A DNA stretch of 58,654 bases, from the NCBI GenBank assembly GCA_029006735.1, contig JAQXGN010000005.1, positions 1-58,654 of the forward strand, in the 5' to 3' direction. This document shows, piece after piece, positions 54,658-58,654 of the stretch (positions are counted from its first letter, which is position 1; every line of letters starts with the position of its first letter). The notes under the pieces were generated by a model that saw only the letters and a program-made list of their open reading frames with translations, did no database searches and was not told the DNA's origin. The position numbers and the translations under genes are program-made. The DNA comes from Caryophanales bacterium (GTDB lineage Bacteria; Bacillota_I; Bacilli_A; RFN20; CAG-449).

Positions 54658-55719
54658 TTAGATTTCAATTGAATTGAAAATAATTGAATTCACCATAGCT
54701 TCTTCACTAGATAATAACCCATCAACTGCAAGTACTTCACTATCAAGAATAAAGCTTACTTTATAATCTAAGCCCATTAAATCAAATGACATTGAAACCA
54801 TATCAAATAATTCTTTAGAAACACAAGTTTCATCAATAAGTGCGTTTTCATTAACCATGATCTTATTATCTTTATCTTCTTGAGTCTTATTTAACCCTTT
54901 ATAAACATCTAAGTTTTTAAGATGAGAACTAACTGGTAAAGACGTATAAGTTGCATTCACAAAAGTTTCAATTTGATTTGATTTTGTTTCTGCATATAAA
55001 GTTATTGGAACTAAATATTTAGTATTTTCATCATATTCTCTTTGATAGAATATCACTTGTTTTGATTTTAAAATAATATCTTTTGGAGCATTAAATACTT
55101 GATTTACACCAAAATCTTTAGTTAATAAAGTGTCAACTTTAATGGTTTTTAAATGTTTATTTATGTCCTCATCATTAATAGTTAATTTTAGTTTATCAAT
55201 TTGGTCAAATGATAAAAATGTTAAATTAAGAGCCTCAATTGCCTTAGATTCACTAACCGTATTTGCGATAAAATACTGCGATAAATCCAAAGAAAGCACA
55301 TTATCTTTTAATTCTAGATGATTTAATCTTGTATCTTTTAATACAAATCCTTTAACATGGTTATTTTCAATTTTAGAACCTTCTTTTAATAAATTAAAAG
55401 TATCAACAATTTGTTCTTGTAAAGTGTATTTTTCATCCATCTCTACACTTAAAGGTATTGATAAATCATCACTTGATAATAAATATACTCTTTGATTGAT
55501 CTTTCCATTAGTAAAATGAATTTCTATATTTTCATTTTTATTTTTATTGAGATTAATGACACCTAAAGTTCCTCCAACAATGGCAAAACTAAGAGGTAAA
55601 ACAAAACAAAATGTATATTCAATAATCTTTTTTCCTTTCTTTAATCTTTTACCTTTATTTAAAGATATAAAGACGAATGATGATAATTTATTTTTAATTT
55701 TTAGAAAAAATTTATTCAT
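54658..55719 (-). CDS. gerM: GerM-type spore germination protein
   Basis: A 353-residue protein with a basic cytoplasmic tail, one helix (about 35-57) and two GerMN domains (about 60-200 and 215-345). Each has the alternating pattern of the family: VYLLSSDDLSIPLSVEM...LQEQIVDTFNLLKEG...NVLSLDLSQYFIA; and VIFYQREYDENTKYLVPITLYAE...DYKVSFILDSEVLAVDG. GerM in B. subtilis is made in the mother cell under SigE and needed for sporulation and germination. It follows murI, as gerM follows racE in Bacillus, with a GGAGAG Shine-Dalgarno. Confidence 0.85.
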   Translation of the reverse strand: MNKFFLKIKNKLSSFVFISLNKGKRLKKGKKIIEYTFCFVLPLSFAIVGGTLGVINLNKNKNENIEIHFTNGKINQRVYLLSSDDLSIPLSVEMDEKYTLQEQIVDTFNLLKEGSKIENNHVKGFVLKDTRLNHLELKDNVLSLDLSQYFIANTVSESKAIEALNLTFLSFDQIDKLKLTINDEDINKHLKTIKVDTLLTKDFGVNQVFNAPKDIILKSKQVIFYQREYDENTKYLVPITLYAETKSNQIETFVNATYTSLPVSSHLKNLDVYKGLNKTQEDKDNKIMVNENALIDETCVSKELFDMVSMSFDLMGLDYKVSFILDSEVLAVDGLLSSEEAMVNSIIFNSIEI

Positions 55720-55748
55720 ATAATTTACTCTCCTATCAATACATATTA

Positions 55749-56372
55749 TTAATACTTTTGGTCGGATATTCTTATATTGAAGAAAAATTTTTTTAATAAT
55801 GATTTTTCATTAGAATAAAATATCATCTCATTAGATTCTTTTTCAATTTGATCTATTAATTCATCTACTAATGCATAAGTAATAAATTGATATTGATCAA
55901 AAATAGATTTTATAATTAAATAATGCGTACAACCTAAAACAAATTCATTTTGTTTGATATTTTTAAGTAATAATATAATTTCTTTTATCTGATTATTTTC
56001 AATTAAATAAGCTAGGTTATTACCGCTTATTCCATTTATTTTATTTGACAAAAAAGGTGTTGCTAATAAAGGTTTCTCTTTTTTAAGATTAATTTGTAAT
56101 ATTGTTTTAACTACAAATGTAGTTGAAGGTTTATATTTTAAATAAATATAAGATATTGTATTACAACATATTAATAATAAATCAATGTTTAACTTTTCTA
56201 TTTTATTTAAGTTATATTTTAATATCGTCAATAATTCTTCATCAGATTTGTTTCCATAAGGAAAATGTTCTTGATCAAAAATTATATAATATTCGTTATT
56301 CTTTTTTCTTTTTATGATCGATTTAATAAAAGGAATTACACCAATTCCTGAATCAAATAAACATATTTTCAT
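55749..56372 (-). CDS. murI: Glutamate racemase, short form
   Basis: Cofactor-free racemase that makes D-glutamate for peptidoglycan. The two catalytic cysteines are in LICCNTIS and VLGCTHY; LFDSGIGVIPF, HFPYGNKS and ATPFLSN also match. At 207 residues it is about 55 shorter than usual (about 265), with loss in the C-terminal lobe. The ATG gives the essential DSG at residues 7-9, so the start is fixed, yet no Shine-Dalgarno is seen. Neighbours and gene order (racE-gerM) support the call. Confidence 0.88.
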   Translation of the reverse strand: MKICLFDSGIGVIPFIKSIIKRKKNNEYYIIFDQEHFPYGNKSDEELLTILKYNLNKIEKLNIDLLLICCNTISYIYLKYKPSTTFVVKTILQINLKKEKPLLATPFLSNKINGISGNNLAYLIENNQIKEIILLLKNIKQNEFVLGCTHYLIIKSIFDQYQFITYALVDELIDQIEKESNEMIFYSNEKSLLKKFFFNIRISDQKY

Positions 56373-56377
56373 AATTA

Positions 56378-56406
56378 ATAATATGCGGAAAAATGATGAG
56401 AATATG
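56378..56406 (-). promoter_or_regulatory. Possible SigE-type promoter of murI-gerM
   Basis: On the minus strand TCATATT (56400-56406, matches KMATATT fully), 15 nt, CATATTAT (56378-56385, 6 of 8 against CATACAMT). The predicted start would fall at the murI ATG, giving an almost leaderless mRNA, which weakens or complicates the call. Confidence 0.3.
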
Positions 56407-56433
56407 AAAAAAGCATTCCATTAAGAAATGCTT
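56407..56433 (-). terminator. Rho-independent terminator of the DAHP synthase gene
   Basis: On the minus strand AAGCATT...AATGCTT (arms 56427-56433 and 56411-56417) is followed by a T-run. Confidence 0.75.
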
Positions 56434-56439
56434 ATTATA

Positions 56440-57492
56440 CTATAAATCTTTATTTTTTTCGTTTCGTCTAAGATATGCTAAATCTAAGATTAATTTTTCT
56501 GTTTTTTCCCATCCTAGACAAGGATCAGTAATTGATTTACCATAAATACCTTCTTCAATATTTTGACATCCATCTACTAAATAAGATTCAATCATTAATC
56601 CTTTAACTAAAGAATGGATTTTTTCATTATGGCGAGTTGAATGTAAAATTTCTTTTGCGATACGAATTTGTTCTTCATACTTTTTACTAGAATTAGAATG
56701 ATTACAATCAACGATAACTGCAGGATTAACAAAACCACACTTATCATATAAATCAGATAGTTTTTTCAAATCTTCATAATGATAATTTGCGTATGAATTA
56801 CCATATTCATCGACATATCCTCTTAATATAGCATGGGTTAATGGATTTCCTTTTGATTCAACTTCCCATCCGCGATAAATAAAAGTATGTCCATGTTGAC
56901 CTGCATTAATAGAATTCATCATAACCATTAAATCACCACTAGTAGGATTTTTCATACCAACTGGAACATTTAAACCAGAAGCAGTTAAACGATGTTGTTG
57001 ATTTTCTACAGATCTTGCACCAACTGCAACATAGGATAATAAATCTGATAAGTAACGATGGTTTTCTGGATAAAGCATTTCATCTGCGCAAGAAAAACCT
57101 GTTTCTAATAAAACACGCATATGCAATTCTCTAATTGCAATTATACCTTTTAACATATCTGGTTCCATAGTTGGATCAGGTTGATGAAGCATCCCTTTAT
57201 AACCAGAACCATTAGTTCTAGGTTTATTTGTATAGACTCTTGGGCAAATTACAATTACATCTTTTACTTGTTCTTGGACTTTTCTTAATCGATGCATATA
57301 ATCTAATACAGCATCTTCTCTATCAGCTGAACAAGGTCCAATAATCAATAATAATTTATTAGATTTTCCTAAGAAAATATCTTGAATTTCTTGGTCATTA
57401 TTCTTTTTAATTTTTGCCAATTCTTCACTAAGAGGATACATAGCTTTAACCTCTTTTGGAATTGGCAATTTACGTTTAAAGTTCATATTCAT
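56440..57492 (-). CDS. 3-deoxy-7-phosphoheptulonate synthase, class I alpha (AroG-like)
   Basis: First enzyme of the shikimate pathway, joining phosphoenolpyruvate and erythrose 4-phosphate. The 350-residue protein is of the AroF/AroG/AroH type: LLIIGPCSADRE (about 49-60), PRVYTNKPRTNGSGYKG, GARSVENQQHR, VGMKNPTSGD and VDCNHSNSSKKYEEQ with the metal-binding Cys and His. The type found in E. coli is feedback-inhibited by an aromatic amino acid; which one is not visible. This is not the AroA(G)-type fused to chorismate mutase found in Bacillus. GGAGGT precedes the first of two close ATGs. No T-box is seen upstream. Confidence 0.94.
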   Translation of the reverse strand: MNMNFKRKLPIPKEVKAMYPLSEELAKIKKNNDQEIQDIFLGKSNKLLLIIGPCSADREDAVLDYMHRLRKVQEQVKDVIVICPRVYTNKPRTNGSGYKGMLHQPDPTMEPDMLKGIIAIRELHMRVLLETGFSCADEMLYPENHRYLSDLLSYVAVGARSVENQQHRLTASGLNVPVGMKNPTSGDLMVMMNSINAGQHGHTFIYRGWEVESKGNPLTHAILRGYVDEYGNSYANYHYEDLKKLSDLYDKCGFVNPAVIVDCNHSNSSKKYEEQIRIAKEILHSTRHNEKIHSLVKGLMIESYLVDGCQNIEEGIYGKSITDPCLGWEKTEKLILDLAYLRRNEKNKDL

Positions 57493-57584
57493 AGGAAAAT
57501 ACCTCCAATTAGATACCTAATTATTCTTTATTTTAGTCAAAAATAACGATTAATTGAATAACTTTTTTATAAAAAATGATAATT

Positions 57585-58322
57585 CTAGATATTTGTTGAC
57601 TTTTCAACATTCTTTTTTAAGTTTATATAACCTTTTGCCGTTGGTAAATTCCATTTAAAAATAACCGCAAAAGTTCTTAAAAGAACAATAATAGATGTAC
57701 CAACAAAAATAGATAATAAACTACCTACATTTAATTTAAATAAAATAGCATAAACAGTTGTACCGATAATGCAAGGCGTAATATAGAAATGTTTTCTAAA
57801 GACCATTGGAATCTCTCCAACAAATACATCTCTAAACATACCTCCACCAACACCAGTAATAACTCCTAAACTAATTATATAAATATAACTACCTAATACG
57901 CTTGCATCCTTTAATGGAACCTCATTTAATGAAGCATTCGCAGCTTGAACTCCATAGATACAAAAAACAGCAATACCAAAAGCATCCAGTAAATAGATCC
58001 ATAAATCATGACGATGTGAATCAATGATAGATGCAGTTTTATTAAAATAACCAACTAAGAACCAAAATGTCGCGACAATAAAAGAAAATAGCGCTAATAC
58101 GAGATATTCATTATGCCAAAAAATCTTTGGAGGGTATTGATTAATGATTAAATCTCTTAATAAACCACCACCAAAAGTTTCAATTAAAGTAAGTATTAAA
58201 ACACCTAAATAATCGGCATTCTTTCTTATTGCTTTAATCGCTCCACTTGTTGCAAAAGAAACACAACCAAATAGTTCAATGATAAATAATAATATTTCAA
58301 TGTTATTTTTAAAATGTAACAT
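57585..58322 (-). CDS. TRIC-family cation channel (UPF0126)
   Basis: A 245-residue membrane protein with seven helices in two internal repeats. Each repeat has the family's glycine motif: ETFGGGLLRDLII (about 48-60) and GVITGVGGGMFRDVFVGEIP (about 152-172), the GGG..RD hallmark. Bacterial TRIC proteins form trimeric potassium-selective channels; a related group carries glycine. AAGGAG precedes the ATG. It is the last chromosomal gene before the right-hand IS element. Confidence 0.88.
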   Translation of the reverse strand: MLHFKNNIEILLFIIELFGCVSFATSGAIKAIRKNADYLGVLILTLIETFGGGLLRDLIINQYPPKIFWHNEYLVLALFSFIVATFWFLVGYFNKTASIIDSHRHDLWIYLLDAFGIAVFCIYGVQAANASLNEVPLKDASVLGSYIYIISLGVITGVGGGMFRDVFVGEIPMVFRKHFYITPCIIGTTVYAILFKLNVGSLLSIFVGTSIIVLLRTFAVIFKWNLPTAKGYINLKKNVEKSTNI

Positions 58323-58428
58323 AAATATCTCCTTAAGAAATATAAAAAATTATACAACCAAGATTATTCTATTTCTATAAAATAATGCACTTTTTTTCGG
58401 TTTTTTATTAATTTTATAAAATAAAAAA

Positions 58429-58469
58429 GGGGCTGTTAAGAAACTAAAAAGTTTCTAACACCCTTTTTT
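58429..58469 (+). terminator. Inward-facing terminator in the IS left end
   Basis: GGCTGTTAAGAAAC pairs with GTTTCTAACACCC (one bulge; arms 58431-58444 and 58451-58463), followed by six T on the plus strand. It would stop transcripts that enter the IS from outside. Confidence 0.65.
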
Positions 58470-58531
58470 GATGCTTATTTTTATATAAATCCTTCAATAT
58501 GTTACTATTTGGATAGTATGGAGGGATTTTT

Positions 58532-58654
58532 ATGCCATATTTTATTAACCTGCAAAACAAACTTTTTCATTCCTCAGAACTTTCCATTGAGGAAATGATA
58601 AAACTGGATAAATTCCTATTACTTTTAGAAGAATCCGGTGTTGGAAAAATTATT
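58532..58654 (+). CDS. IS1182-family transposase, 5' part only
   Basis: An open frame of 41 codons runs off the window edge. It begins MPYFINLQNKLFHSS and continues to a LDKFLLLLEESGVGKII segment that parallels LRFLHLLEESNVASII in the complete transposase at 53-1675. GGAGG lies 9 nt before the ATG. Family membership follows from this match and from the terminal repeat; nothing can be said about its integrity. Confidence 0.8.
   Translation, partial: MPYFINLQNKLFHSSELSIEEMIKLDKFLLLLEESGVGKII

Larger units (their letters stand above)
58429..58654 (+). mobile_element. Second IS1182-family element, left end only
   Basis: The terminal repeat GGGGCTGTTAAGAAAC (58429-58444) matches the inverted end of the first element at 14 of 16 bases, and a transposase of the same family starts 103 bases further in. 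The sequences otherwise differ, so this is a related and not an identical IS. The rest lies beyond the window. Confidence 0.75.

Noticed and set aside
1-58654. CRISPR array, prophage, toxin-antitoxin or restriction system
   Set aside because: No regularly spaced repeats, phage structural genes, integrase, paired toxin-antitoxin frames or restriction/methylase motifs were seen on either strand.

Overview
The window is about 58.6 kb of very AT-rich chromosomal DNA from a low-GC Gram-positive bacterium of the class Bacilli that forms endospores. Sporulation genes are spread through it: spoIIGA, sigE, sigG, spoVB, spoIVFA, spoIVFB, ysxE, spoVID and gerM. From AT content, small genes, a reduced wall-gene cluster and many short lipoprotein enzymes, I infer an uncultured gut lineage near the Erysipelotrichia/RF39 part of the class; no rRNA is present to test this. 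Almost every gene is on the minus strand. Different IS1182-type transposases lie at the two edges, both cut by the window ends, which suggests a contig that ends in repeats.

Layout. 1-1773: IS1182-family element. 1.8-5.8 kb: yceD, pheT, pheS. 5.9-10.2 kb: sporulation sigma block (sigG, an unknown membrane protein, a DUF2974 lipase-like protein, a core-only sepF, sigE, spoIIGA). 10.2-19.6 kb: condensed division and cell-wall cluster (ftsZ, ftsA, divIB, murB, murG, ftsW, an mscS-type channel, murD, mraY). 19.6-27.9 kb: recJ, secDF, spoVB, yrbG/DUF421, yrzE, ruvB, ruvA. 27.9-32.2 kb: a 32-codon membrane peptide, a secreted M6 protease, obgE, rpmA, prp, rplU with an L21-type leader. 32.2-36.8 kb: gltS-like carrier, spoIVFB, spoIVFA, radC, an unannotated double-glycine-leader peptide and a polytopic membrane protein. 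36.8-49.3 kb: two lipoprotein phosphoesterases, valS with a T-box, ysxE, spoVID, engB, lon, tig and a gene in the ysoA position. 49.3-58.3 kb: a large fused ABC transporter, a lipoprotein endonuclease, tRNA-Arg(UCU), gerM, murI, a DAHP synthase and a TRIC-family channel. 58.4 kb to the end: start of the second IS element.

From recJ to gerM the order matches, from memory, the Bacillus subtilis segment recJ-secDF-spoVB-ruvBA-obg-rpmA-prp-rplU-spoIVFBA-radC-valS-ysxE-spoVID-ysxC-lonA-tig-racE/gerM. Lineage-specific genes are inserted (M6 protease, GltS, phosphoesterases, ABC transporter, nuclease), and minCD/mreBCD are missing from their usual place between spoIVFA and radC. This synteny supports several otherwise tentative names.

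How the genes work together. SpoIIGA processes pro-SigE in the mother cell. SigE would then drive spoIVF, for which a SigE-like promoter is visible, and probably the coat genes spoVID and ysxE. SigG is preceded by a SigF/SigG-type promoter and a TTG start. Most notable are a 57-codon peptide with a bacteriocin-type double-glycine leader next to radC; two genes (that peptide and the ABC transporter) whose Shine-Dalgarno lies in the 3' arm of a hairpin followed by a T-run; and FtsA and SepF homologues that both lack their usual membrane-binding helices.
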